From NCBI RefSeq assembly GCF_019112545.1, contig NW_025064937.1, positions 69,656-133,655 on the forward strand: a DNA stretch of 64,000 nucleotides. Reading direction: 5' to 3'. Shown here piece by piece: positions 1-11,829 of this stretch. How positions within the stretch are numbered: the first letter of the stretch is position 1; every line of letters begins with the position of its first letter. Source of the DNA: Guyanagaster necrorhizus (taxonomy: Eukaryota; Basidiomycota; Agaricomycetes; Agaricales; Physalacriaceae). Below the pieces are notes generated by a model that saw only the letters and a program-made list of their open reading frames with translations, was not told the origin of the DNA and did no database searches. A program made the translations under genes and the position numbers.

Positions 1-1
1 A

Positions 2-296
2 CCACCAGAAATCGATCATACCTTCCCGCTGGAGTCTCGCCGGCGCGCTGAGGATATCCTGATTGAAAGAAAGACCGGCTATTGTTTCCAGGTCTTTTCG
101 GGAGTCAAACATGGTTTTGCTTTGAGAGGCGATCCCAATGTCGGCGATACTCGTAAGTTTCTTTGAGTTTATGAAGCAATTGCATCGATTGAGATGATCA
201 ACAGGCTGGGCAAAGGAAGAGTCCGCACGAGGCATTGCTAACTGGTTTCAGCGCTTTTACGCTGAGGACTTGCAGTTAGCCAAATCAGAGTTGTGA
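2..296 (+). CDS. Dienelactone hydrolase-family protein, 3' end (5' truncated by window)
   Basis: C-terminal part of an alpha/beta hydrolase of the dienelactone hydrolase family. Two exons, 2-152 and 205-296, join across a 52-nt GT-AG intron (donor GTAAGT) and end at TGA 294-296. The translation contains SGVKHGFALRGDP; in this family the His of the GVxHGF motif is the catalytic triad histidine, so the catalytic C-terminus is present. The last exon reads RWAKEESARGIANWFQRFY, a typical terminal helix. Family members hydrolyse dienelactones or related esters in the cytosol, but the physiological substrate cannot be inferred. The N-terminal half with the nucleophile Cys lies outside the window. 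Confidence 0.85.
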
Positions 297-414
297 CAAT
301 CTGTAGTACAGAAGGTACCCGCTAAGGCCAGTACTTTGTGAGGAGAGAAGGAGTTGCTATGGACAACGAGATAAAATACGGCGATAAGGCTTGAAATCAA
401 TATACATCATATCT

Positions 415-1544
415 TTATCGTGTACTACAGAAAGGCATACAGTGTGCATCAATCCACGACATTAGATGCAGGAATGGTTCTCCAGTGTCATACATAGAAT
501 GGCCCATGTCGCTGCACCGTGCGCGCATCTCCAGCAGCCGAAGTTCGTCGGGTCGTCACGATCGACCAGGATGTTATGCAGTGAGTAGTCCATGTGGGAC
601 AGGACGATCTGCTCGTGGTCAAGAATCTGAGAGTCAAGCAAATGTGATTTCTGCACGATGTCGATAGCGGTTTCCCGCCACTTGCGTTCCTGCTCGTGGT
701 CGACGTCTGGTGGAATATTTCGAGTGGGGGATAGTTTGCCGTTAGCCACAGCTACGAGCCACTGTCTGGAAGATGAAAATGGGCCAGATGTTGCAGCCTC
801 TGGGGATGCGAGAGTTCCAGCTTGTGGAATGTAGGTCATTGGACCAATAAAATACCGATTTTCTGATTTTTCTTGATGTTCGTATATGCTCCCGATGTAT
901 TTGAAGCGTAATCGAAGAAGTTGGACCATGTGTCTGCTACAGATATACACAACGTCTCCCGCTGATCATCCGTAAGAGACCTCCACAGACGCGCGGAGTT
1001 GTCACCGTCAATCTGAAGAGAACATTAAATTTGTCTCGCCCCGAAAAAAAATGCGATACTACCCGTACATATTTCATTAGCATCCATTCTCCGCCGACCT
1101 TTCTGTCCTAGTGGGGATCATAGACCAGAACATCCGGGACCGGGATGGTTCTTTGCTTCTTCACGTAATTCATTGTGGCTACCTTGGAACATTATTAGCT
1201 CGGTTGGACAGACAGAAGAACGTGGGGCACCTCTGAGCGCATCTTAAAATCGGATAGTTCCTTGAATTGTCGGGTACAGCCATCTCACACCGATGCCCAA
1301 GCCACGCGGAGCAAAAGTCCACGGTGCAGCGATGAATCCACCCTGTAAATTTTCATGTTTGGAAATTCGGTTATTAAGAAAATTCTAAAAACTGCGTGAA
1401 CGGACCACATGGTTAGATACTTTCCATGACAGGACAAAGTCAGTCAGGTATCTGGAAGAGTTTAGTCGAAATAAACACACATGAGGCAGGGGAATGAAGA
1501 GAAAGGGTATCGTCTTGTAAGTACCCTTGAATCCTGGACTTCAT
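415..1544 (-). pseudogene. Aminoglycoside phosphotransferase (APH)-like kinase pseudogene
   Basis: Inverted homologue of the APH-like gene at 3,087-4,382, with the same exon order. Reading from 1,544 down, the start (MKSRIQGYLQDDTLSLHS), the VPDVLVYDP segment, the YFIGPMTYIPQAG segment and the HMDYSLHNILVD catalytic loop are recognisable. Two lesions stand out. A TAG replaces the Trp of the DPxWDRK motif near 1,110. About 185 bp just after DDPT (near 547) are deleted, removing the metal-binding DWEG block and shifting frame. The C-terminus then resumes (RLLEMRARCSDM, MSWIDAHC) and stops at TAA 415-417. Despite this, 547-924 appears identical to the other copy, which points to recent gene conversion. 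Confidence 0.8.
547..924 (-). repeat. 378-bp identical inverted tract, left copy
   Basis: The reverse complement of 547-924 matches 3,701-4,078 without a difference that I could see, and all 126 encoded residues agree. Outside these limits the two APH copies are clearly diverged. At the 924 side the sequences differ immediately, and at the 547 side the left copy jumps into a deletion. The sharp edges suggest a conversion or palindrome-repair tract. Confidence 0.85.
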
Positions 1545-2410
1545 GGCATCTATGTTGATATGATGCCGCATTGAGACTGATTTGTAACCACGCCTATCCG
1601 GCGAGCTGGGCTGAACTTGAAGGTACACCAGGGTTGATGTTTACACTCCGCAACAGGGCCTGTTCCTTCCGATCGGTCATCGGTGGTCAGATCCAGAAAC
1701 GGATCATGTCAACTTCGTTCATCAAGTCCGTCGTCACACTGGCCACGGCGTTTCTAGTAGGAACGGCTCACAGCATCTTTTGTAAACAGCTTGAGGGTTC
1801 CAACATGATGCCGGGGCAGATTGAGCACAACATCGTGATTTTTGTCTTTACTTTAGATTCCCGAAGTGCAAACCCGGTCAAAAACAAGGGTCGAAGAAAA
1901 TCATTGGTTCATTTGGGGGTCTCCGGGTAAGTCTGTCTCTAACAACCGAAGGCTGAGATTTTGGATACATCCACCGCCCATATCTCTTCAATAGAAATAT
2001 AAGGCCCAGTGAATCGGTATGTATCAGGGAGATTGTTCAGTATCTTCGCCACGAACTATGGTAGTTATTCTGACTTCGGGAATCGGAATTGCCGCTTCAA
2101 TTACATTCGGTCATGATATCGGTTACGCAGCCCAGATATATTCAGAAGTCAAGCACTAATGAAATTTATCGAAAATATAGCGACATGAATTACGACGCTG
2201 CATATGAAATTATGAATGCATAGACATTGAAAGCATGTCCTCAAGGCTCAAAGAGCACAGCCCCTTGTTCTGGAGCAAGGAGCGCTGTTCTATTACGAAA
2301 TATTCAATACGTGCTGCAATATCGCATTAAATATAATATCAAGGCTAAATGATAGAGATTACTCACAGGTGAACATTATTCACCATTCTGTGGACGGTGC
2401 GCTATACCAT

Positions 2411-2725
2411 TCAACGAGGCTCCAGTAGGCTCCGTAGTCCTTGCCGGGCTAGAAGACCGACCGTGAGGAGGCGGGAATGATCATAATGGAGGGGAAAATA
2501 TACCTCTATGTGTTCATTACTGGTATCTAGACAACAAACATTGAGAAAGATAGGCTCCACTAAGAAATAAGACTTACGAGCCCTGATGCAGATAAATTTC
2601 CCCAGGCGCGCAAAGAAAGGATTATAGGAAACGATGACAACGGCAACAACGGTATCGTTGAGAGCGTAGAGCTTTGCGCTTTCCCAACTGGGAGTGATGG
2701 GAGCACCAGACCCAGCATCAGACAT
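2411..2725 (-). other. Possible small ORF between the inverted APH copies, unrecognised
   Basis: Minus-strand open frame starting MSDAGSGAPITPSWE with a hydrophobic stretch (TVVAVVIVSYNPFFARLG). A GTAAGT donor on the minus strand near 2,574 would end a first exon of about 50 codons. No family is recognised and the downstream exon is not evident. It lies in the spacer of the inverted APH duplication and may be a gene fragment. Confidence 0.2.
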
Positions 2726-3086
2726 GACGAATCAGGAAATCGTAGTTCTGGATCAGGAGGCTCGGGATGTCGATTAACTGAGAGAGGTTTGTCGAAGCGA
2801 AGAAATAAGTTGGACAAGGAAGCATTTTATATCTGGTGGCATACATCAAGGCGAGCTGGTTTACCTTTAGAATTTACACAGAGCTTATTCCATGGACTGG
2901 ACGCTGTGAAATTCAACATCGATGTCATCTGTTTGTAGTTCCGACCGGAAGGAGCCAGCCAGTTGCGGAGTGTAAACTTCGCGTCGACCCTAGCGTGCCT
3001 TGAACCGTCCCTCTCAACCGACATAAGTCGCTCTGGTAGGCGTAGCTTTAGATCGCCGGGCGCCTTCAATGTCCCACCATATTCAC

Positions 3087-4382
3087 ATGGAAGTCTTGAA
3101 GTCTAGGATTGAACGATACTTGAAAGACGATACTTTTTCCCTTCATTCGCAACGCTCATGTACGTTCATTTTGCCTATATTCGATGTGGTGGTTTCCTGC
3201 TAACCTACAGAAAGTCGCTAACCATGTGGTATCTTTACGCGTTTTTGAGATTATTCAATAAGCTAACGTTCAAACATGAAGACTTATAGAGTCGATTCAT
3301 CGCTTCATGGTCGGCTTTTGCTCCGTGTGGCTTGGTCATCAGTGTGGGACGACGGTACCCGACAATTCAAGGAAGTCTCTGATTTTAAGATGCGTTCCGA
3401 GGTACTTACTTCCATACTTCTATCTAACGGCGCTAAAATTGTAGCAAGGTCGCTACAATGCGTTATGTGAAAGAGCATACCAGTATTCCTGTCCCAGACA
3501 TTCTTGTTTACGATCCAGATTGGGACAGAAAAGTTGGAGGACAGTGGATGTTGATGAGATATGTGCGTATCATATCATATTTATGGTGACGAACGGATAA
3601 TTTTAATACAGATTGACGGTGTCAACCCCACCTTATTATGGAGGTCTCTTACGGATGAGCAATGGGAGACACTGTGTACATCAGTAGCGGACATCTGGTC
3701 CCAACTTCTTCGATTACGCTTCAAATACATCGGGAGCATATACGAACATCAAGAAAAATCAGAAAATCGGTATTTTATTGGTCCAATGACCTACATTCCA
3801 CAAGCTGGAACTCTCGCATCCCCAGAGGCTGCAACATCTGGCCCATTTTCATCTTCCAGACAGTGGCTCGTAGCTGTGGCTAACGGCAAACTATCCCCCA
3901 CTCGAAATATTCCACCAGACGTCGACCACGAGCAGGAACGCAAGTGGCGGGAAACCGCTATCGACATCGTGCAGAAATCACATTTGCTTGACTCTCAGAT
4001 TCTTGACCACGAGCAGATCGTCCTGTCCCACATGGACTACTCACTGCATAACATCCTGGTCGATCGTGACGACCCGACTCGCGTTATCGCAGTGGTGGAC
4101 TGGGAGGGCACACGAACCGTTCCTATGTGGGCTGCCAATCCGACTTTCCGATGGCCATTCTTACTTTCAGATTCCAAAGTCAGCCACCTTCGACAGGTAA
4201 TGAGGGGTCGTATAGCGAGCCAGGTACCCGGATGGGAGTTCGCAACCGGGGACAGCTGCAACGCCCTTCGTTTGTTAGAAAGGCGAGCGGAGTGTAGTGA
4301 TATGGATCCTTCGGTGTACGACATTGGGAAACCAGTCTTACACAAGATGTCATGGCTAGATGCGCGTTGTCTTGTTTTCTAG
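3087..4382 (+). CDS. APH-like (fungal aminoglycoside phosphotransferase-fold) kinase
   Basis: Protein-kinase-fold phosphotransferase of the fungal APH family; the substrate is unknown. Exon 1 begins at ATG 3,087 (MEVLKSRIERYLKDD). Later exons give RLLLRVAWSSVWDDGTRQF, then VKEHTSIPVPDILVYDPDW, then, after a GTGCGT...ACAG intron at about 3,563-3,612, IDGVNPTLLWRSLTDEQW. The catalytic loop is HMDYSLHNILVD and the DFG-equivalent metal-binding block is VIAVVDWEG; both are intact. The end is TAG at 4,380-4,382. The N-lobe exon around 3,215-3,290 is not cleanly resolved: a TAA falls in the frame suggested by the other copies, so either the splicing differs there or this copy is also damaged. Fungal APH-like families often expand, and the name does not imply antibiotic resistance. 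Confidence 0.65.
3701..4078 (+). repeat. 378-bp identical inverted tract, right copy
   Basis: Partner of 547-924. It encodes the middle of the APH domain, from QLLRLRFKYIGS through the HMDYSLHNILVD catalytic loop to DDPT. It is presumed to be the donor, because this copy keeps the full C-terminal region. Confidence 0.85.
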
Positions 4383-6915
4383 TAAACGGGAATCGCTAGA
4401 CACATTCTGGCTTAGATCGCAGTGTCTTTGGAGTGACTTATGTATAGATGAGGGGTTGATACTGATGGCACATTAGATGAAAAATGACAGCGCCTGAGGC
4501 TGGCACAAGATATATTTAACAAATCTTCGACATTTCTAGTTATCGTGCTGTAGCCACTGCCTCCAATAACCTGACCGACAGAAGACCTTCAGGCCTTAAC
4601 CGCTTGTACTGGAAGTTGAACCGTCAGTTGGACATGACATCAAGGATCAGAACGCACCGAGGTAGTGAAGAGTCATTCAAAATCGCGTGAACGGTCGAGG
4701 ATACCGGCCAACGTTGGCTCCAAGCTTTCGGCCATATAACCAATTATGTTTTTCTAGGTACTTAGGCTTGATAACAAAGGATCTAGGTCCGCAATCCAGG
4801 GAAGACATAATGGGGTCCCAGGTACTAAAGCAGAACGTGTCTTGCACACGAAGAGAATGCCTATTACCCCGTGTCTGTAGTAGCTACTAGCAAATCGCCT
4901 ATGCCGGCTATTTACGACATATTTGAAAGAAGTATGACCCAAACATGGCCTGGCCTTTGAACCTTGAAGCGTCGATGTTTTAAGGGTTAATTCAGGTAAT
5001 GCCATGCCGCCCAGTAGATGATTTTAACACGTTTGCAATGGGTAAGTAGTCATGGTGTGCGTCCAGTACGCTTTCAGCTTGCATTGTGATTCTTGTGAAT
5101 GATCGAGCCAGTTCAGATGGACGCGCTTCCAGTATCATCGTTATTTCCACCGGTCCACATATCATTGTTATAAGTTACTATTCAGGGAGAACAATGCACC
5201 ACATTGTGAGGTACACTCCAGACTAACTGTTAAAGTCGTCAATGAAGGCAAATGAGACGGATATAGCATGAGAGCGACGTACCGTAACCTCTTATATATT
5301 CAAGTTTAGATTGGTCCTGAAACCGTGCCTTATGTCCCTCGCAACGCGCAGTCGGTCCACGCTCTGCACACCGGCGTCAGCCAGTGATAAGTAATTATCT
5401 GCCAGTCAATTTGAGAGCTGGACTAGAAGACCGGCATCTTGACCTGAGCCGAGCTGAATGAATCTTAGTTGGCCCTGTCGTCTATCATCCAGACAAACTC
5501 GGACTGCATTAATGTTTCAGTTTCTGCAGCGGATACTTGAGGCATACCATTGGAAAAATACTTCGACGATGGGGATCGTTCAGACTACAGAAGAATCCAG
5601 TGCCATATTGCGCCCAGAAATAGTGCTATTTTCTTTGGGATATCACATCGCCGAAGGCCAAATTGTTTGTGACTGAGGAGAATTTGATCTAGTAAGATCA
5701 AACAGCCCTTAAGACGAGTTATTGAGATATCCTCCGGTCTGCAGGAGATTTGAATTTATGCCACTTTTCCTCGTTGGCGGACAATAATATTACAGGATGT
5801 TCTCCGTTCTCCGTTCTCTTCAGACACAAGGGGGGTATGAGCAGTAATGGACCAGTAGTGCCTAGGCTTGCCAGCCATAATAGGGTATCAGCTGGAAAGA
5901 GTCACTCTGGAAGAATCACGTCACTATTCCTCATGACACAGAGATGAAAACATAAATTATTGGGCTACGAGAAAGAGGAGAAAAATGCTGATATCTCACC
6001 GCATGACCCTCTGAAATCAACTTGAAGGTTACCACAGCGGTTTGACGAAGAGGAAGTAAGAAAGGAATGGCAATTTTCTATTACACAGAAGAGAAGTCTA
6101 TGTGCACGATGAGCGGGGGGGATCGGAGCAGGCCGAAGTTACATCGTCGGCGGCCGCGTCGGTGCTAATGGATTTGCGCTAAAGCCGGCGGTGGCTGTGC
6201 TATTCTGAAGCGGGCTGACAAGTACTCGCAATCTTTTCAACAGTCGATCACGGACGGTCGCAACTCGCGACGTTGTTGACTCTGCCCTGTTATTCAGTCC
6301 CAATGTCCAAAGAAATTCCCTTCTTTTCATCGCTGTACTATACGGTCGTCTCGTGCTGACGGTTGGCCATTTAGCGCTCAGCGCCCACGCTGCCCAAGAT
6401 GCGAGGCACGACTGAAAATTATGTTGGACTATATGCCGAGCGATTTAGGTTTTTTTTCTTTCAAGGAAAGGAAGCACAACGGTCGGACAGAAACGTGACA
6501 GTGGTATGCCTGTCGCTCGAGGAGATGTTTCGTTTAATCTCATCCATGATTCAATTCCTGGTAGCCTCATAGTGAGATTGGACAAACCTGTATTTACGCA
6601 TTGTGATCATCAATCATCCCTAGTGGCTCTCCCTGTTTCTCAGCACGGTTCTCGATTCCTGCACCCGCTTAAAGTTGTATCTTTTCCAATACGTCCTTTT
6701 CTTTCTATATCACCTGCGCGAATGAAGGGGTATATTGAGATGCTGCTTGGATGGCTGATCTGATGAGAATGTTTGCAAAAATCTGCAATGTTAATGAACT
6801 GATCTTACACTAAGGAGCAGTAAATAGCGGTCGGAGACATTTTAGGAACGTAAGGTAATTTTACATTACATCTCCTGCTGGGGAGTGCACTGAGCATATC
6901 TGCTTGCACCCGTCA
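4383..6915. other. Intergenic, no gene recognised
   Basis: Only short open frames with no recognisable motif or convincing splice sites occur here. CpG content looks normal, so this does not resemble the decayed transposon DNA further right. A homopolymer-flanked stretch near 6,450 and a TATA-like upstream region of the next gene are the only features noticed. Confidence 0.4.
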
Positions 6916-7132
6916 CTGTTGTTGACTTTCTGGGTTTTACAGCGGCTCTGCTAATGCTAACCACATGTCTGCATTTACTAGGCTGCTCGCTGCAAATTTG
7001 TCAAGACGGAAGGTGCAGACGTGGACTTACACTGGTCCATGGACGAATACCGTGTCTACGATGTCTGATTCTCATCTGATTCTCACCGGAGACATTTTTG
7101 CCAATCTGAGATGCCAAGTCCCCCTTTCCTCG

Positions 7133-7140
7133 TATAAATA
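7133..7140 (+). promoter_or_regulatory. TATA box of zinc-finger gene copy 1
   Basis: TATAAATA lies 33 nt before the ATG at 7,174, followed by a pyrimidine-rich stretch (CTTTTCTGTCTC). The same box is at 13,522-13,529 in copy 2. The spacing implies a very short 5' leader. Confidence 0.55.
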
Positions 7141-7173
7141 CCCCCACAGAACCTTTTCTGTCTCATCACAGAC

Positions 7174-7707
7174 ATGAATACCACAGATAACCAACTGCAC
7201 TTTATCAATATAACCAACACCTGTGAAGCTTCATCTTTCACTATCACTCTTCTTCCTGCAGAGATTTTCAATCCGCAGTACTCCACGCAGTGTGTCCAGA
7301 CCGTCAAGCATAAGCGGAATCGTCTTGACCTATCTGATGAACACACGTACTGCCATATCTGTGGATGGACTTTCTTGCACAAGGACGCCTATGAAAAGGT
7401 AGGCCCCTTTTCTCATCATTGTTCTCTACTAACTGTTTCCCTTGCAGCATTTGTACGTATCGAAGTGCCATTGCCATTGTCAGGATTGCATGAAGAGGTT
7501 CCAGTCCTCCTCTTCTTTTCGGAGAGTACGTCCCTACTTAATTTCAATTGATCGTTCTCTGATGACATTGATCAGCATAGATGCGATTACGGAGAAGGTG
7601 ATTGCGAGAGGAGCCCTGAATGGTCAGAAGATGAGTTGGCAATTATGCAAGAGCTAGAACGGAACCTGGGTGAGCCTGCAGTATTCGAAAACGTCGAAGA
7701 GGCTTGA
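7174..7707 (+). CDS. Small C2H2-like zinc-finger protein, copy 1
   Basis: Predicted 144-aa protein from exons 7,174-7,398, 7,448-7,525 and 7,576-7,707 (225+78+132 nt, all phase 0; GTAGGC...TTGCAG and GTACGT...ATCAG introns of 49 and 50 nt). Residues 1-55 have no recognised domain. From residue 60, CHICGWTFLHKDAYEKHLY followed by a Cys/His pair, then CHCQDCMKRF and HRCDYGEGDC, gives tandem C2H2/C2HC-type fingers. The acidic tail is ERSPEWSEDELAIMQELE. A nucleic-acid-binding role is inferred from the fingers only. The gene sits inside a duplicated unit and differs from copy 2 by Val versus Ala near the C-terminus (plus one silent change). Confidence 0.7.
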
Positions 7708-7767
7708 TGTCCCTGGTGGAGGTTGGCGATCTTGGTACGCCCGTTTTTACCTTACGTGTCACTCAGG

Positions 7768-7884
7768 TTAACGGTGGATCCCGTAGAATCTCAAGCCCTT
7801 ACAATGCCAGCCTGTACCGAAAGACACTGTGAAGTAGACATGCCCGGCGTGCTTGTATCCGTCATCAAAAATGAGTGTGACTAA
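7768..7884 (+). pseudogene. Fragment of a small Cys-containing gene (homologue at ~48.96-49.06 kb)
   Basis: After an acceptor-like ACTCAG the frame reads VDPVESQALTMPACTE, then HCEVDMPGVLVS, to TAA at 7,882-7,884. The minus strand at about 48,979-49,090 encodes the related IDSIESQALAEPACTE and HCKVDMPDVLVS. Two diverged copies preserve the same frame and C-terminus, so this was a coding exon. Its function and the remaining exons are not recognised. Confidence 0.4.
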
Positions 7885-8920
7885 ATGTGGGCACATATTC
7901 TGTCCATCGTAAGTTTTCTTCTGTTACGGCTCCATGGCGTGTAACTGATATTCATCGTAGATGCATCCGTCAGACTTTTGAAAAGTCAGGGATGCCCATG
8001 ATGCCGAAAGGCTGACCGTCTTGGCTAGCCGCGAAAGATGGATTTGCATATACATTAATGCTTTTCAGTGGACGCTTATTTTTTTTGTACCTCTACCAAA
8101 GACTTTCTTTTGAATGTACCTCGTTGACAACATCGTCGAGTGAAAGTTTCAGTATCGGCCTGCCTCAACTATCGCTTGCAATCTCTCTTTCGACGCTGGA
8201 AACCTGGCGAAAACCTGGTCCTTGCCTATTAACCAGACGTAAGTCAATGTTTTTACTAAATTACATGCCTCTATATGACCCAAGGTACTAAATGTCCTTC
8301 CCCTGAATAAGTCGTAGGTCGCAGCGACTCCTTCATCTCTTGAAACTGTGGTATTCGACACGGGCAACAGCTTTAATGAAGGTCTAAGGTGTTTTGGATG
8401 TCTGTCAATTTTCATCCACAACCAGGGTTACCTAGTTAACAGGTTCTGCAGGCACCGGTGTTTGTAGGAGAAAATCAGGGGAGAGGCAATCTGATGGGCA
8501 TGTGGCTGTGCTCCCAATCCTGGACATGACTTCCATCGCCTCGCCTTCGAAGATTGGCTAATACCTGCATTGAGACTGTATCGTCTTCTCTCCCGGAAAA
8601 TCGAAGAGGCTTTTCATTCAGGAAGACACTGTAGGCGGGAAATAGTATCAGCCGCTGTTGACTTGACCTTGTTTTCACCTTGTTTTCTGAAACGTCCATT
8701 CTTAGGATTTTCCGCTCGCGGGTGACGATACTTATAGTCTCGACACTACGTTGGTAGTACCAAAGATTATCTACGTAGCTTGCACCTAATTGGTCCATAA
8801 CGGCCCGCTGTTCCCACGATGCGGGGTAACCTGTCTCATGATGTCCTCGAGGAAGCTCGGACTGCTTCATAAATAACGGAATCGCACTGTACCACGCCCT
8901 CATGCTTCTTCCCTCCCACC

Positions 8921-10991
8921 ATGGAGGTCATCCTCAGCCTGGCTCCGGTACCATGTCTTGCGTACGCTTACACTTTGCTCAAGTTCATATGGACCACAAT
9001 CACCGCTTTGGACACTCTCAAGCAACAAACAGAAGCACTGGCGAGCACTACGGCGACGATGCTGTCGGTGTTGGACCGGGAGCTCAAAGCTCGCAGAGTT
9101 ATTCCCGAGAAGATAGTGGTCCATCTGAGGGAGACAGAAAAGTAAGGATAGCCATGTCTAGGACCTATGTTCGTTTATCTGCATCTCTCGAGCAGCGTTC
9201 TCAAAGACATACTGGCGTTCGTGAGCAAAGTCAAGGAACAAGGATTCTTGAAAAATCTGTACCACAAGGAGGACTACGCTGCCGACATCGACACCTTTCA
9301 CAAACGGATCTTGTCGCTTATGCATGTTTTCCAAGTTCGTCAGTTATCAAACCTGTATAATGCGCTTCTTTCATTAATTAATACTGTTCCGCAGATCTCC
9401 TCCCTCGTGAATGTCCAGGAAATGCTAGCTCATTTCAAAGCGTCTCGAAAAGCCGATCGAGCAGCGCTCCTTGGCCGACTACGGAAGCTGGAAAACAACC
9501 AGATGATGCTTATGGAGATGATAGGTACGTTGAGCCTTTCACTGTACGGTTCTGCTAGGCCTCAACCCCACCTATCAGGAGCCAACCACGAAAATATCAT
9601 GGCTATGATAAGTTCTCTTCAGCGACAGATGACCAATGGCGCTGGCGGCAAGCCCGAGCAACGATTTTTTACCAGGACCCTTCGACATTTGTCAACGATC
9701 AATAAGAAGTCGGTCAAGACCGAACCTTGGACGATCACCTCATACGACGTGGAGTTCGAGAAACAGATTGATGAGGGCGGCTTGTGAGCTTTTCTTGAAT
9801 CTTTTGATGTATCATCGCTGACTTGTACGATATAGCGGAAAGGTGTACAAGGGAGTCTGGCACCGAAAGATAGTAGCGATCAAGGTTTTCAAGTCGGACG
9901 CTTCACCGAACACAGAGGGTATTCACAAGGAGATTGAGGTTGTTTTCCATGGTATCGCGGCCATCATATACCTGATACATTTCTTAGATGTGGGCTTCTC
10001 TCCGACATCCAAACATCCTGCGTGAGTTTATAGATCATGCCATCAACCTTGTACTAACGAGACATTGATAGCATTTCTGGGCGCAAATATCTTGGACGAT
10101 GCCCCCTTTGTCGTTACCCCGTACCTCCGTAACGGTAATGCAAGAAAGTTTGTCGAAGCTCAACCCAACTGCGATCGCCTGAAAATGGTAAGTAACACCA
10201 TCTTTCCTATGCTGAATTCGGATTTAATGGAGGGTTCCTTATAAGCTCACTGACATTTCCCATGGTCTCTTGTACCTGCATTCGCGGAAAATCGTCCATG
10301 GGGACCTCAAGGCCGTAAGATAGTCTCCATAGAACTGAGAACTCGTCACGAGACCGATTTGGTTTGTTCAGGTAAATGTCCTGATAGACGATGCGCGTAC
10401 TGCCGTCCTCTGCGACTTTGGATTATCCCAAATTCAAGAAGATATTATGAGGCGCGCCAGTCTGCCGAACATTGGGAGTCTCAATTGGATGAGTCCCGAG
10501 CGCCTGGCTGGGGAACCTCTCAGGTCCGCAGCTGATATATATTCCTTTAGCATGACTATCTATGAAGTGAGTGGTGCCGTACATTCTAATCCTATGCCAT
10601 TCATCACCTTATGCAGTTATATACTCTTCAAATTCCCCTCGCCCATTTATCAGACGAGGACTTCCTTCCGATGGTGGGGTACGGCGACGTTCGTCCTCAA
10701 CGGCCAGAATCCAACCTGATTACCGATGCGATTTGGAGTGTCATGGCACAATGCTGGATACGTAATCCGACGAAGCGACCGACAGCCTATCGCGTGTCTA
10801 TCATGCTAGAGCAGTCGCACACCGCTCAGCCAAAACATCGGTCAAGGCTCCAGAAACGAATCTCCGGAGACAAGAAGGAGATAAAGGATCATTCACGGCT
10901 CTACAAGCGATTTTTTGGCGGAAAGGAAGTCACACCGACTACTACCATGTACAGTAACGATACAGACTATGCATTGGCGATACCATGGTGA
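8921..10991 (+). CDS. TKL-type protein kinase with MLKL-like alpha-helical N-terminal domain
   Basis: Intact ten-exon gene, 528 aa. Exons: 8921-9141, 9196-9334, 9395-9524, 9579-9783, 9836-9938, 9988-10021, 10072-10187, 10246-10314, 10372-10566, 10617-10991; all splice phases agree. Residues 1 to about 190 are predicted almost entirely helical (repeated Leu/heptad-like segments such as LKDILAFVSKVKEQGFLKN and LLGRLRKLENNQMMLMEMI), resembling the four-helix-bundle plus brace of MLKL-type proteins found in basidiomycete kinases. The kinase domain runs from about 225 to 480: GGFGKVYKGVW glycine loop, VAIK with Lys248, LRHPNILPFLGA, HGDLKAVNVL catalytic loop with Asp336 and Asn341, DFG at 354-356, and GSLNWMSPERL. 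The essential catalytic residues are present, so it should be active rather than a pseudokinase. A basic tail follows. The homology of the N-terminus is inference from pattern, not a search. Confidence 0.85.
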
Positions 10992-11829
10992 ATGAAGAGA
11001 ATTCGGTCATGTTTACGATCTCATTGTGAAGCTGAGCATTCGGACATTTCTCTCGCGGAAACTTCATGAATAACTCTGTACGAACAGTGAAATAAAACGT
11101 TAAGAAGAGGTGAGTTAAATTTTCATGATAACCTTACATCCTTTGGTGAGAAGACATTACGAAAAGCCCGTTCCTACGAAATCTGGAAAACAACCAGATG
11201 GAGAGAAGTCTTGTTCTTGTGGTTCCGGAGTCCTGCAATCAAACCAAGTAGCGATAATTAGATTGAGATGGGGTATCTTGGATATCGTTGCAGAACGACG
11301 TTTTGGTCAGAGAGTACGTACAAGGACCTCTTTTTCTTGGCTGAAGGTTGATATCATATAATGTTGTTTCAACGACAATAAAGGCTGGGCTTGTCTAGGG
11401 CTTATCCCACGTGTCAATAATTGAGCAGATTATAGACTCGAAGATGTGCCTTGCGTCTTTCGATAACCACAGTTCTGCGGTGCAGAAGAGAGGCAAGACA
11501 TAATACATGATTAACAAACTCACAGGCGGGTAGTAAACTGAAAAAAAGGATCTCTATGTATAACAAAGATCCAATGATCATGCAGTGAGTGCAAAAAGTA
11601 CGTATTCAATGACTGAGTACGGATTAAGTCCTCCCTGGAATCGCTCCAGACGTACGTTCACTCGTTGACAATGCATATGCCACGCACTCCATTTGACGCC
11701 ATCTCAAACAGAAGCAATAGATGATTCTTATAGCTAGCTTCACATAGGGTTATGAATTAAGAAGTAAAAAATAAAATAGGTACATCAGTAGTAGGCCTCC
11801 GCAATCTTCTGCTGTTCCTCGACACACCA
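10992..11829. other. Kinase 3' flank and intergenic DNA
   Basis: The first ~170 bp (10,980-11,160) have an inverted homologue at about 35,860-36,050, including the GATACCATGGTGAATGAAGA region around the stop codon and the AAAATTTTCATGATAAC-like stretch. No gene is recognised in the remainder. Confidence 0.45.

Larger units (their letters stand above)
6916..7737 (+). repeat. 822-bp direct repeat, copy 1
   Basis: Covers promoter, TATA box and the complete three-exon zinc-finger gene. It aligns with 13,305-14,126 at a constant offset of 6,389. The only differences I found are at 7,680 (A versus C) and 7,682 (T versus C). Homology starts and stops abruptly on both sides. Confidence 0.9.

Noticed and set aside
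8475..8903. 142-codon minus-strand frame just upstream of the TKL kinase
   Set aside because: Its start lies 18 bp from the kinase start codon on the opposite strand, leaving no promoter space. No domain or homologue seen in the window.
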